Source: Paracoccaceae bacterium
Lineage (GTDB): Bacteria; Pseudomonadota; Alphaproteobacteria; Rhodobacterales; Rhodobacteraceae
Assembly: GCA_007128135.1 (NCBI GenBank)
Contig: SKYA01000005.1
Span: forward strand, 1-39,821
Direction: 5' to 3'
DNA: 39,821 bases
The notes under the pieces are model-generated. The model saw only the letters and a list, made by a program, of their open reading frames with translations, did no database searches and was not told the DNA's origin. Of this stretch, positions 1-7,917 are shown piece after piece (positions within the stretch are counted from its first letter, which is position 1; the number at the start of each line of letters is the position of its first letter). Position numbers and translations under genes: made by a program.

Positions 1-71
1 CACGCCCCTGAGCAGAGCAGAACCCCGACGGCGGCCGGCATCTATTGCCATCCTGCCTGACGGTTCCCGCG

Positions 72-90
72 CCCGGCCCGCAGGGCCGGG
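72..90. terminator. GC-rich hairpin downstream of the ceramidase-like gene
   Basis: A perfect 8-bp stem (CCCGGCCC / GGGCCGGG) closes a GCA triloop. It lies about 43 bp beyond the stop codon of the minus-strand ceramidase-like gene. No T-run follows on either strand, so this is at best a weak or factor-assisted terminator. Bases 1-132 otherwise show no gene I can support. Confidence 0.35.
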
Positions 91-132
91 GCCTCCGCGA
101 GAAGCACGATCCTGCATCCTGCCAGCACCGCT

Positions 133-786
133 CTACCCGGCTGACGACCCCCTCATGCCCTTCATGTGACGACAATAGACATGGATCATCCAGCCCAGCA
201 TGACCCCGTTCAGGATATGCCACATGAAATGCGTTCCCGTGGGAAAGACCGCGCAGACAGCATCGTCCGCCATACGAAAGCCAAGCGAGACACACAGGAT
301 TCCCGCACCCGCCAGCATCCCCTTTCCCGTGGGGCTGTCGCGCAGCCATAGCCCGTAGGCTGCAATCAGCACCGCCACGCTGAAATAGGCCGCATTTGCT
401 CCCAGCCCCGGGACGACCAGCCCCATCCCCCAGACAAAGCCAGCCGCATAGGGCAGGAACAACAGCACCGCAGCCAGCGCCCAGACCGGACGCAGCCCCA
501 GGAAATGGCGTGTGGCGGCAAACAGATAGAGCAGGATGAAGACCAGGATCGGCAGCACATCGGCAAGCCCGGCCCAGCGCGTGGCATGCGTGTGCCACAG
601 CAACGAACCCAGCCCGATCGCGGCCAGCACCACCACCATCGCCCGTGCGAGCGGCAGCCCGCCTGTCTGCCGCCAGACAATCGCGGCCGCAATCAGGAAA
701 GAGACATTTGAAAGCGCGTTTACCGGCTCGGACCAGTAGCTGAAATCCGTCCGCTCGCAATAGGCGATGACCTGTTCGTTCAGCAT
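133..786 (-). CDS. Ceramidase-family (CREST superfamily) membrane hydrolase
   Basis: This 217-residue protein is almost entirely hydrophobic, with about seven membrane segments. It resembles alkaline ceramidases, which cleave the amide bond of ceramides using a membrane-embedded zinc. The expected active-site set is visible with the right spacing: Ser61, His65 (S-x3-H), Asp76 (11 after the His), and His186 and His190 in a H-x3-H near the C-terminus. The N-terminal DFSYWSEPVNALSNVSF block is also typical. An ATG preceded by GGAGGGGG supports the start. It begins 9 bp after the tadA stop, so the two genes are probably co-transcribed. The family is clear from these residues. The natural substrate in a bacterium is unknown and may not be ceramide. 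Confidence 0.82.
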   Translation of the reverse strand: MLNEQVIAYCERTDFSYWSEPVNALSNVSFLIAAAIVWRQTGGLPLARAMVVVLAAIGLGSLLWHTHATRWAGLADVLPILVFILLYLFAATRHFLGLRPVWALAAVLLFLPYAAGFVWGMGLVVPGLGANAAYFSVAVLIAAYGLWLRDSPTGKGMLAGAGILCVSLGFRMADDAVCAVFPTGTHFMWHILNGVMLGWMIHVYCRHMKGMRGSSAG

Positions 787-795
787 GCCCCCTCC

Positions 796-1248
796 TCAGC
801 GCAACCCGGCGAAGAAACCGCGCAAGAGCGCCTCGGCCTCGGCTGCGTCGATCCCGTCATAGAGTTCGGGCACATGGTGGCATTGTGGATGCGCGAAGAT
901 CCTCGGTCCCTGCATCAGCCCGCCGGACTTCGGATCAGCCGCACCGAAGTAAAGCCGCCGGATCCGCGCCTGCGCGATGGCCGAGGCGCACATCGGGCAG
1001 GGTTCGAGCGTGACATACAGATCGCATCCCTGCAGCCGCTCCTGCCCGAGCGCTGCACAGGCCGCGCGGATGGCGAGGATCTCGGCATGGGCCGTGGGGT
1101 CACGCTGCGCGCGGGTGCGGTTACCCTGTGCCGCGATGACCTGTCCCTCGGGCGAGACGATCACCGCCCCCACCGGCACTTCGCCACGCGCGGCGGCTGC
1201 GCGCGCCTCGGCAAGGGCATGATGCATATGCGAACGGAACGGACCCAT
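796..1248 (-). CDS. tadA: tRNA-specific adenosine deaminase TadA
   Basis: TadA converts adenosine-34 of the tRNA-Arg(ACG) wobble position to inosine and is normally essential in bacteria. The 150-residue protein has the full cytidine-deaminase-fold zinc site: HAE at 54-56 (His ligand and catalytic Glu) and PCPMC at 83-87 (two Cys ligands). The segment EVPVGAVI near residue 23 is typical. Length is normal for the family. It is the first gene of a short minus-strand pair with the ceramidase-like gene, separated from upstream purD by a 369-bp gap, so it may have its own promoter there. Confidence 0.95.
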   Translation of the reverse strand: MGPFRSHMHHALAEARAAAARGEVPVGAVIVSPEGQVIAAQGNRTRAQRDPTAHAEILAIRAACAALGQERLQGCDLYVTLEPCPMCASAIAQARIRRLYFGAADPKSGGLMQGPRIFAHPQCHHVPELYDGIDAAEAEALLRGFFAGLR

Positions 1249-1617
1249 CGCCGCACCCTAGCACGACACCATGACGGGCGGGAGGGCCGATGCTGCATGC
1301 GCGCAATCCGGGCGCGCCGCCCGTGCGGGCGGGCATAGGCAATTGCGATTTGCATGACCCGAAGGTGCGGTGCATGCGCCGCTTTCGAAATGCCCGGCTT
1401 GTTCATGTCTCTGACCGCCATTCTGCGTCCGGACGCGCGCCGCAGGCGCGCGCCCCCGGAAGGCATCTGTCCCTCCTTAGCCGCTGGGCCAGTAACCCTC
1501 GCTCGGGAAGCAGCAAGGCGAGAAACAGGACTGACCGCGCGCGGTCGCCCTGCCGACACTGGCCGCCCCCGGAGCCCGCAAGGGTGTGAGCGGAGCGCGG
1601 GCCAGCCGCGCCCTGCC
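1249..1617. other. 369-bp intergenic region between purD and tadA
   Basis: No convincing gene is seen. The region holds several palindromes: an 8-bp hairpin with a GCA loop at 1434-1452, a perfect GACCGCGCGCGGTC at 1533-1546, and a larger imperfect fold in which CTGGCC near 1560 can pair with GGCCAG near 1600. On the minus strand, GGAGG precedes an ATG at 1466, but that reading frame runs into tadA and its product is unlike any family I know. The folds just after the purD stop could terminate purD. A structured RNA is possible but unproven. Confidence 0.4.
1434..1452. terminator. 8-bp hairpin with GCA loop
   Basis: CGCGCGCC and GGCGCGCG pair perfectly around a GCA loop. It sits between purD and tadA on the transcribed strand of both. 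There is no T-run, so the terminator assignment is tentative. Confidence 0.3.
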
Positions 1618-2880
1618 CTACCTGAGAGCGCGCCAGCCGATATCGCGGCGACAGAACCCTTCGGGCCAGTCGATCCGGTCCACCATTGCATAGGCGCGGT
1701 CGCGGGCCTCCTGCAGCGAAGCCCCGCGCGCGGTCACGTTCAGCACCCGACCGCCAGCAGCGACGAGCGCTCCGTTCTCGCGGGCCGTGCCGGCATGAAA
1801 GACCATATGCGCGCTGTCCTCGGGGCAGGAGCCGACCCCCTCGATGACACTGCCCCGCACATAGGCCCCGGGATACCCCTGCGCTGCCAAGACAACTGTC
1901 AGGGCATGATCGTCGGCCCAGGTCACGCGCGCCTCGTGCAGGCGCCCTTCGGCGCAGGCCAACATCAGATCGAGCGCCTGCGCCCCGAGCCGCATCATCA
2001 GCACCTGGCATTCGGGATCGCCGAATCGTACATTGTACTCCACCAGCCGCGCGCGCCCGTCCCTGATCATCAATCCGGCATAGAGCACCCCCTGGTACGG
2101 TGCGCCGCGCCGCGCCATCTCGGCCATGGTGGGGCGGATGATCTCGTCCATTGCCTGCCGGGCGATGGCGTCGGTCAGCACCGGGGCGGGGGAATAGGCA
2201 CCCATGCCGCCCGTGTTCGGGCCGGCATCGCCCTCGCCGACGCGCTTGTGATCCTGCGCAGTGCCGATGGGCAGGCAGGTCTCGCCATCGACCAGCACGA
2301 AGAACGACGCCTCCTCGCCCTCCATGAATTCCTCGATCACGACAGTTTCGCCAGCATCGCCATAATTGCTGAAGATGGTCTTGACCGCGTCCAGCGCGAT
2401 GTCGAGTGTCTCGGGAATGACCACACCCTTTCCGGCGGCCAGCCCGTCCGCCTTGATGACCAGCGGAATCCCGGTATCCGCAATGTAGCGCCGCGCCGCG
2501 TCCACATCCTCGAACCGTGCCCAGGCCGCTGTGGGCGCAGCGACCGCGTCGCATATTTCCTTGGTAAAGGCTTTTGATGCCTCCAGCCGCGCCGCTGCAG
2601 CGGAGGGACCGAAGCAGAGGATACCCGCCGCGCGCAGACGGTCAGCGACACCAGCGGCCAGCGGGGCTTCCGGGCCGATAATGACGAAATCGACCGCCAC
2701 TTCCTCGCAAAAGGCCACGACGGCACTGCCATCGGTGATGTCGAGGTCCGCGCATTCGGCAATCGCCTCCATCCCCGCATTGCCCGGCGCGCAGATCAGC
2801 CGGTCGCATTTGGGGTTCTGCATGATCGCCCAGGCCAGCGCATGTTCTCGCCCGCCACTGCCCAGAACCAGAATATTCAT
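1618..2880 (-). CDS. purD: Phosphoribosylamine--glycine ligase PurD
   Basis: PurD (GAR synthetase) joins glycine to 5-phosphoribosylamine using ATP, the second step of purine synthesis. The 420-residue protein has the N-terminal signature MNILVLGSGGREHALAW, the ATP-grasp lid segment VIKADGLAAGKGV at 141-153, and the family motif NVRFGDPECQ further on. The frame stays open 36 codons upstream, but the conserved N-terminus starts exactly at the ATG ending at 2880, so that start is chosen. It is divergent from xseA, with 74 bp between the two starts serving as a shared promoter region. Confidence 0.97.
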   Translation of the reverse strand: MNILVLGSGGREHALAWAIMQNPKCDRLICAPGNAGMEAIAECADLDITDGSAVVAFCEEVAVDFVIIGPEAPLAAGVADRLRAAGILCFGPSAAAARLEASKAFTKEICDAVAAPTAAWARFEDVDAARRYIADTGIPLVIKADGLAAGKGVVIPETLDIALDAVKTIFSNYGDAGETVVIEEFMEGEEASFFVLVDGETCLPIGTAQDHKRVGEGDAGPNTGGMGAYSPAPVLTDAIARQAMDEIIRPTMAEMARRGAPYQGVLYAGLMIRDGRARLVEYNVRFGDPECQVLMMRLGAQALDLMLACAEGRLHEARVTWADDHALTVVLAAQGYPGAYVRGSVIEGVGSCPEDSAHMVFHAGTARENGALVAAGGRVLNVTARGASLQEARDRAYAMVDRIDWPEGFCRRDIGWRALR

Positions 2881-2954
2881 CGCCCGCCCTCTCTTGGCCT
2901 CAGCCTTCGCGCGTTCTAGGGTGCCCGGGCGTGCATGACAAGCGAGAGAGGCGC

Positions 2955-4370
2955 ATGGAACTGATCGACGAGCCAGCCAGCAACACACCCGAATTCTCGG
3001 TCTCGGAAATCTCGGGAGCGGTGAAGCGCGTGCTCGAAGGCGAGTTCGGGCGCGTGCGGGTCCGTGGCGAGGTCGGCCGGGTCGTGGTGGCGCGCACCGG
3101 ACACATGTATTTCGATCTCAAGGACGACCGCGCGGTGATCGCCTCGGTCAGCTGGAAGGGCCAGGTCGCGCGCATGACCGTGCGGCCCGAAGAAGGCATG
3201 GAGGTTATCGCCACCGGGCGGCTGACAACCTTTGCACCGCAGTCGAAATACCAGCTGCAGGTCGAGAGCATCGAGCCTGCGGGCGCAGGCGCGCTCATGG
3301 CGATGCTGGAAAAGCGCAAGGCGGCGCTTGCGGCCGAAGGACTGTTCGCAACCGAACGCAAGCGCGCCCTGCCCTATCTGCCGCGCGTGATCGGGGTGGT
3401 GAGTTCGCCGCAGGGCGCAGTGATCCGAGACATCCTGCACCGGCTTCAGGACCGATTCGGAGTGCATGTGCTGCTCTGGCCCGTGGCAGTCCAGGGCCAG
3501 TCCTGCGCCCCCGAAGTGGCCCGCGCCATTGCGGGCTTCAATGCGCTGCCCGCAGGCGGACCGATCCCGCGCCCCGACCTGCTGATCGTCGCGCGGGGCG
3601 GCGGCTCGATCGAGGATCTCTGGGGGTTCAACGAGGAAATCGTCGTGCGCGCAGCGGCGGCAAGCGCCATCCCGCTGATCTCGGCGGTCGGGCACGAGAC
3701 CGACACCACGCTCATCGACCATGCCGCCGACCGGCGCGCGCCCACGCCCAGCGCCGCTGCCGAAATGGCCGTGCCGGTCCATGCCGACCTCGGCGCCCAT
3801 CTCGCCACGCTGGAGGCCCGACTCCTGCGCGCCGGCGCGCAGGCCGTCGTTGCCCGCCGCCAGCGGCTGAGCGACCTCGCCCGCGCCGTGCCGCGCCCCG
3901 AGGCGCTGATCGCCCCTTCGGCCCAGCGATTCGACCAGTGGGCCGAACGTTTCCCCGGCAGCCTGCGCGCACTGCTCGCGGCCAAGCGGCAGGAGATGCG
4001 CAGCACCTCTGCCGGGCTGCGACCGGCCACGATCCTCATGCAGATCGACAAGGCCCGCGAGCGGCTGGCCGACCGGGCCGACCGGGCCGCGCGCGCCAAC
4101 AGGACACAAATCAACCGCCTCCAGACCGAACTCGCATCACTCGAGAGGCTCCGGCAGTCGCTCGGCTATCCCGCTACGCTGCGGCGCGGCTATGCGGTGG
4201 TGCGCGATGGCGCGGACAACTTGCTGACCAGTGCCGCCAGTGCCGCGAAAGCCACGGAACTGCAGATCGAATTCAGCGATGACATTATCACGGCCCTGCC
4301 TGCGAAACCCGTCCGCAGCAAACGCGCCTCACCCACCGAGCCGCCCGCCGGGCAGGGCAGCCTGTTCTGA
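2955..4370 (+). CDS. xseA: Exodeoxyribonuclease VII large subunit
   Basis: XseA is the catalytic large subunit of exonuclease VII, which degrades single-stranded DNA and acts with XseB. The 471-residue product starts with the OB-fold domain (FSVSEISGAVKRVLE, then VRVRGEVGR and GHMYFDLKD), followed by the nuclease core (VIGVVSSPQGAVIRD, LLIVARGGGSIEDLW, SAVGHETDTTLID) and a coiled-coil-rich tail ending in LRRGYAVV. The ATG at 2955 follows GAGAGG and is preferred over an in-frame ATG 24 bp upstream. xseB is not in the window. The gene is followed directly by a truncated copy of the dispersed repeat. Confidence 0.96.
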   Translation: MELIDEPASNTPEFSVSEISGAVKRVLEGEFGRVRVRGEVGRVVVARTGHMYFDLKDDRAVIASVSWKGQVARMTVRPEEGMEVIATGRLTTFAPQSKYQLQVESIEPAGAGALMAMLEKRKAALAAEGLFATERKRALPYLPRVIGVVSSPQGAVIRDILHRLQDRFGVHVLLWPVAVQGQSCAPEVARAIAGFNALPAGGPIPRPDLLIVARGGGSIEDLWGFNEEIVVRAAAASAIPLISAVGHETDTTLIDHAADRRAPTPSAAAEMAVPVHADLGAHLATLEARLLRAGAQAVVARRQRLSDLARAVPRPEALIAPSAQRFDQWAERFPGSLRALLAAKRQEMRSTSAGLRPATILMQIDKARERLADRADRAARANRTQINRLQTELASLERLRQSLGYPATLRRGYAVVRDGADNLLTSAASAAKATELQIEFSDDIITALPAKPVRSKRASPTEPPAGQGSLF

Positions 4371-4392
4371 CATTTTCTTGCCGGAAATACTC
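4371..4392 (+). repeat. Dispersed roseobacter intergenic repeat, copy A (partial)
   Basis: The bases directly after the xseA stop read TTCTTGCCGGAAATACTC, matching the left part of two other copies in the window (31348-31397, and 20758-20806 in reverse). This copy lacks the GC-rich hairpin found at the other two. Its orientation relative to the upstream gene is the same in all three. Confidence 0.6.
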
Positions 4393-4426
4393 GAATTCCA
4401 CATCTGCACCCGGGCGCCACGCCCGT

Positions 4427-4834
4427 TCAGACTCCCACTTCCGGCCCCGGACAGATCAGCGGCCGCGAGGAGCGTTGCACCTCGTAGAGTTCGGTGCTCG
4501 ATCCCTCGCCCATGAAACGGGCGCGCAGCCCGGTCTCGCCGCGCCAGAAGATCCAGCAGTGCTCTTCCCCGGGGCGGTCGTCATAGATGAAACAGATCTG
4601 CTCGTCGCGGTCGAACCACTGCCCATGGCGGCATTCCTCGCCAATGAACGCCCAGGTGGTCCGGCGACCGGGGCGGAATTCCTCGATCCCGTAAGGCATC
4701 CCCTCGAACCCGAAGGTCAGCGTGCGGCCAGTGACATAGGTTTCGAATTCCTCTGCGGTCATGGGGGTCTGGGCAACCGCAAGGGGCGCCCATCCCATAA
4801 GGACGACCGTGGCAAGGACCTTGTTCAACCGCAT
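4427..4834 (-). CDS. Small exported protein of unknown function
   Basis: This 135-residue protein has a clear signal peptide: MRLNK, a hydrophobic core, and a probable cleavage after AVA near residue 21. The mature part is rich in aromatic residues and has four cysteines, in GEECRHGQW, QICFIYDD, EEHCWIFW and a final PLICPG, which could form two disulfides in the periplasm. I do not recognise a named family with certainty; it resembles small DUF995-like periplasmic proteins of roseobacters. The chosen ATG is the one that yields the signal peptide. It is transcribed toward xseA and has no obvious functional partner nearby. Confidence 0.7.
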   Translation of the reverse strand: MRLNKVLATVVLMGWAPLAVAQTPMTAEEFETYVTGRTLTFGFEGMPYGIEEFRPGRRTTWAFIGEECRHGQWFDRDEQICFIYDDRPGEEHCWIFWRGETGLRARFMGEGSSTELYEVQRSSRPLICPGPEVGV

Positions 4835-5131
4835 GACACTTCCTTCTATCCCTGGCCCGCGCAGAACCCGCGCAACCTTCCGACGGTGCATCTTGAACCA
4901 CATGGGCGGGTTCGGCGCAATCACACCCGCGCGAGCCACGCAATGAGAGCGACTGTTGCGTCTTGCTGCACCACAGCGGCCTGAGAACGGGATACGCAGG
5001 CCTTTGCGCACCGTCTGCGGACCATCACCTTGCGCGCTGGAGGAAATTGCCCCTGCCCTGCGGCGCGGGCGCTTTTCATTGGCCGGGGCATGGGGTAGCT
5101 CTGGATCAGCCCGTCACAGAAAGCCGTGCCC

Positions 5132-6163
5132 ATGTCCTTTTTCCAGAAGCTCAAGCAGCGCATGTTCCGCTCTTCCTCCAAGCTCGACGAGGGGCTGGAG
5201 GCGCTGGTGGATGAGGTGCCGGAATCGGACGATGCGCCCGCCCCGCCGCCCGCTGCCCCGCCTCTTGCCGAAACCGGCAAGCCGGGTCTCATGGGGCGGC
5301 TTCTGGGGCGTGATGCAGCTCCGCGCCGGGTGCTGGATGACGAGATGCTCGAAAGCCTCGAGGATCTGCTCATCCAGGCCGACATGGGGGTCGAGACCGC
5401 CGCGCGCGTGGCGGCCAATCTGGCAGAAGGACGCTTTGGGCGCAGGCTCTCGGTGGCCGAGATCAAGGCCGCACTGGCAGAAGAGATCGCGCGCATCATG
5501 GAGCCGGTGGCACGCCCGCTGCCGCTCTATCCTGCCCGCCCGCAGGTGGTGCTGGTGGTGGGCGTGAACGGCGCGGGCAAGACCACGACCATTGGCAAGC
5601 TTGCCAGCCAGTTCCGGGCGGCCGGCAAGTCGGTCATCATCGCGGCAGGCGACACGTTCCGTGCGGCAGCCGTCGAACAGTTGCAGATCTGGGGCACGCG
5701 CGCCGGGGTTCCGGTGATGACGGCGCCCGAGGGCTCGGACCCGGCCAGTCTGGCGCATGACGCGCTCACACGTGCGCGCGCCGAAGGGGTGGACCTGCTG
5801 ATGATCGACACTGCCGGGCGGCTTCAGAACCGGACGGACCTGATGGAGGAACTGGCCAAGATCCTGCGCGTTCTGCGCAAGATCGACCCGGACGCGCCGC
5901 ACAACACATTACTGGTGCTCGACGCGACCACCGGACAGAACGCGCTCAATCAGGTCGAGATTTTCCGCAAGCTGGCCGATGTCACCGGGCTGGTGATGAC
6001 CAAGCTGGACGGCACGGCGCGCGGAGGCGTGCTGGTGGCGCTGGCCGACCGCTTCGGCCTGCCGATTCATGCCATCGGCGTGGGTGAGCAGATCGACGAT
6101 CTGCAACCCTTCGACCCCGAGGAATTCGCCGCCGCCCTTGTCGGGACTGCGGGTCAGGCGTGA
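5132..6163 (+). CDS. ftsY: Signal recognition particle receptor FtsY
   Basis: FtsY is the membrane-associated GTPase that docks SRP-ribosome complexes at the Sec translocon. The 343-residue protein has a short N-terminal amphipathic stretch ([10 protein letters not shown]), an acidic/proline-rich linker, a helical N domain, and the G domain. In the G domain, [15 protein letters not shown] is the P-loop near 144-158, [16 protein letters not shown], and [10 protein letters not shown] is the G4 region. The ATG at 5132 is chosen over a GTG two codons upstream because family members start with MSFF. The 3' end overlaps the convergent yqgE by 10 bp. The 297 bp upstream show no other gene I can support. 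Confidence 0.96.
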   Translation: MSFFQKLKQRMFRSSSKLDEGLEALVDEVPESDDAPAPPPAAPPLAETGKPGLMGRLLGRDAAPRRVLDDEMLESLEDLLIQADMGVETAARVAANLAEGRFGRRLSVAEIKAALAEEIARIMEPVARPLPLYPARPQVVLVVGVNGAGKTTTIGKLASQFRAAGKSVIIAAGDTFRAAAVEQLQIWGTRAGVPVMTAPEGSDPASLAHDALTRARAEGVDLLMIDTAGRLQNRTDLMEELAKILRVLRKIDPDAPHNTLLVLDATTGQNALNQVEIFRKLADVTGLVMTKLDGTARGGVLVALADRFGLPIHAIGVGEQIDDLQPFDPEEFAAALVGTAGQA

Positions 6164-6732
6164 CCGGTCGCGCCTGACAGCAGCCTTGGATCAACCCCCA
6201 TGGTCTTGAGCGTCGCCGACCATTTGCCGCTGTCATCAGCGTCGAAGACCATCGCGCGGCTGGCCTCGGTCAGCAGCCAGCCGCCGGCCTGGATTTCCTG
6301 TTCGAGCTGATTCGGGCCCCAGCCGGCATAGCCCAGCGCCGTGATGACCTGTGCCGGCCCTTGGCCGCGCGCCATCTCGGCCAGTATCTCGACCGAGGTG
6401 CTCAGGACGATACCACTGGCCACCTCGAGACTGCCCTCCTCGGTCATGACATCGGGCGAATGCAGCACGAAACCGCGCGAGGTCTCGACCGGACCACCGT
6501 AATGCACGACACCGTGCGGTGCATTGCCAAGGCCGGTGGTACTGCCTGCAAGTGGCATCTCGAGATGTTCGAGCAGCCGGCCGAGCGTCAGGTCAGGCAG
6601 GGGCTTGTTGATGATGACCCCCATCGCCCCTTCTGCCGAATGCGCGCAGAGCAGCACCACCGAATACGCGAATCGCGGATCGGGCATGGTGGGCATGGCA
6701 ATCAGCAGCTTGCCGACAAGCGACTCCATCAT
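6154..6732 (-). CDS. yqgE: YqgE/AlgH family protein (UPF0301)
   Basis: This is a 192-residue member of the YqgE/AlgH (DUF179) family, whose biochemical role is still unclear. Typical segments are LVGKLLIAMPTMPDPRF at the N-terminus, SAEGAMGVIINKPL near residue 45, HYGGPVE, and the YAGWGPNQLEQEI block. The start is the first of two tandem ATG codons, preceded by AGAAGGAACA. A longer frame reaching 6825 has no family match. The stop overlaps the end of ftsY by 10 bp (convergent). Confidence 0.93.
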   Translation of the reverse strand: MMESLVGKLLIAMPTMPDPRFAYSVVLLCAHSAEGAMGVIINKPLPDLTLGRLLEHLEMPLAGSTTGLGNAPHGVVHYGGPVETSRGFVLHSPDVMTEEGSLEVASGIVLSTSVEILAEMARGQGPAQVITALGYAGWGPNQLEQEIQAGGWLLTEASRAMVFDADDSGKWSATLKTMGVDPRLLSGATGHA

Positions 6733-6887
6733 TGTTCCTTCTGGGTTTGCCGTGGGGGCAGAATGACCCTGTTCCGCGGGCTTGCCAAGGGGCTGCACTG
6801 TCGCGCCCTGACGCGAAACGGTCACAGCGTGGCGAAGTCGCGCGGATGTGACTTCCGTTTCCCGGCCCCGGGGTGAATAGCTGGGGC

Positions 6888-7688
6888 ATGAATCTCATCC
6901 GCTCCCTGACCCTATGTCTGAGCCTGAGCCTGCCGCATGTTTCACAGGCGCAGGCCCCGCAGTTGTCCGAAATCATCGAGGCCCAGATGCGACCCGGCTG
7001 GCGCACCGACCAGGGCACGCATATCGCGGCGCTCCATCTGCGGCTGGCCGACGACTGGATCACCTATTGGCGCCATCCCGGCGAAAGCGGGCTTGTGTCG
7101 CAATTCGACTGGTCGGGCTCGCGCAATCTGGCGCAGGCGCGTATCCACTGGCCAGAGCCACGCCTCTACATCAAGGCCGGTGCGCGCAGCATCGGCTATT
7201 CAGACGAACTGGTCCTGCCGATCGAGCTGACCCCGATCCGGTCGGAAGAGCCCATCGAGCTTGACGGCGCCATGATGCTTGGTGTGTGCAACGATATCTG
7301 CATCCCGGTCGACTTGGCCCTTCGGGTCTCGGTATCGGGTGCGGGTCGGCATGATCACGTCATTGCCACTGCGCTGGACAGCAGACCGGGCAATGCGCGG
7401 GCCGCAGGGCTGCGCAGCGTCGCCTGCGAGGTTTCGCCGGACCGGCGAGGCCTGGTGTTGAGCGCATCGCTGGACATGCCCCGCATGGGGGCCGAGGAAT
7501 TCGTTCTGGTCGAGATGGCGGGAACACAGATGCCCGCGCGGGTGCTTGGCACGCAACGCGATGGCGACGCGATTCTCGGGCATACGCTGTTCCAGACAAG
7601 GGGTGCCGGAATTGATCGTTCTGCCGTGCGCGTCAGCGTTATCAGCGAGAACGGAACCGTGGTTCATCAGGGCTGTTCTCTGAACTGA
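6888..7688 (+). CDS. Stand-alone DsbD N-terminal (thiol:disulfide interchange) domain protein
   Basis: The 266-residue product has a signal peptide (MNLIRSLTLCLSLSLPHVSQAQA) and a periplasmic domain resembling the DsbD/ScsB N-terminal domain. The key motif is LGVCNDICIP, giving a Cys134-x3-Cys138 pair that could take electrons from a membrane partner. Two more cysteines (ACEV and a C-terminal QGCS) may form a structural disulfide. The membrane and thioredoxin domains of full DsbD are absent, so it must work with another protein or serve another role, such as copper handling. An alternative GTG start lies 15 bp upstream. It is divergent from yqgE across about 155 bp in which I see no gene. Confidence 0.75.
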   Translation: MNLIRSLTLCLSLSLPHVSQAQAPQLSEIIEAQMRPGWRTDQGTHIAALHLRLADDWITYWRHPGESGLVSQFDWSGSRNLAQARIHWPEPRLYIKAGARSIGYSDELVLPIELTPIRSEEPIELDGAMMLGVCNDICIPVDLALRVSVSGAGRHDHVIATALDSRPGNARAAGLRSVACEVSPDRRGLVLSASLDMPRMGAEEFVLVEMAGTQMPARVLGTQRDGDAILGHTLFQTRGAGIDRSAVRVSVISENGTVVHQGCSLN

Positions 7689-7917
7689 CCGCTGCACTCT
7701 CGGACGCATTCCCGCAGGCGGTTGAAAGCTGCCGGATGGACGACTGTCCCTTCCCATATGTCGCGGAACTGCCTTGGGCGGGGTCTGGAGTGCGATCCGA
7801 CCGAAGCGAGGATCGGAAAAATTGTGCGGCAAAACAGGATCTGGAGACGCCAAGTCGATCCAACCTGATCGGCGCCGACTCTGGTATAATGCCAGTGATC
7901 GCGCGCCCGCGACGCGC

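Noticed and set aside
1161-1466. Minus-strand small reading frame with a good ribosome site before tadA
   Set aside because: It would overlap tadA by about 88 bp in another frame and its arginine-rich product matches nothing I know.
1249-1617. SRP RNA or 6S RNA in the purD-tadA gap
   Set aside because: The conserved SRP GGAAGCAGCC-type core is not present in context, and no 6S-like bulged hairpin could be built.
1354-2577. 407-codon frame on the plus strand opposite purD
   Set aside because: It is antisense to a clearly recognised purD, has no family motifs, and its length is explained by GC-rich codon bias in the other frame.
7885-7890. TATAAT as a promoter -10 box
   Set aside because: There is no reasonable -35 box 16-18 bp upstream and no downstream gene on the plus strand for it to serve.
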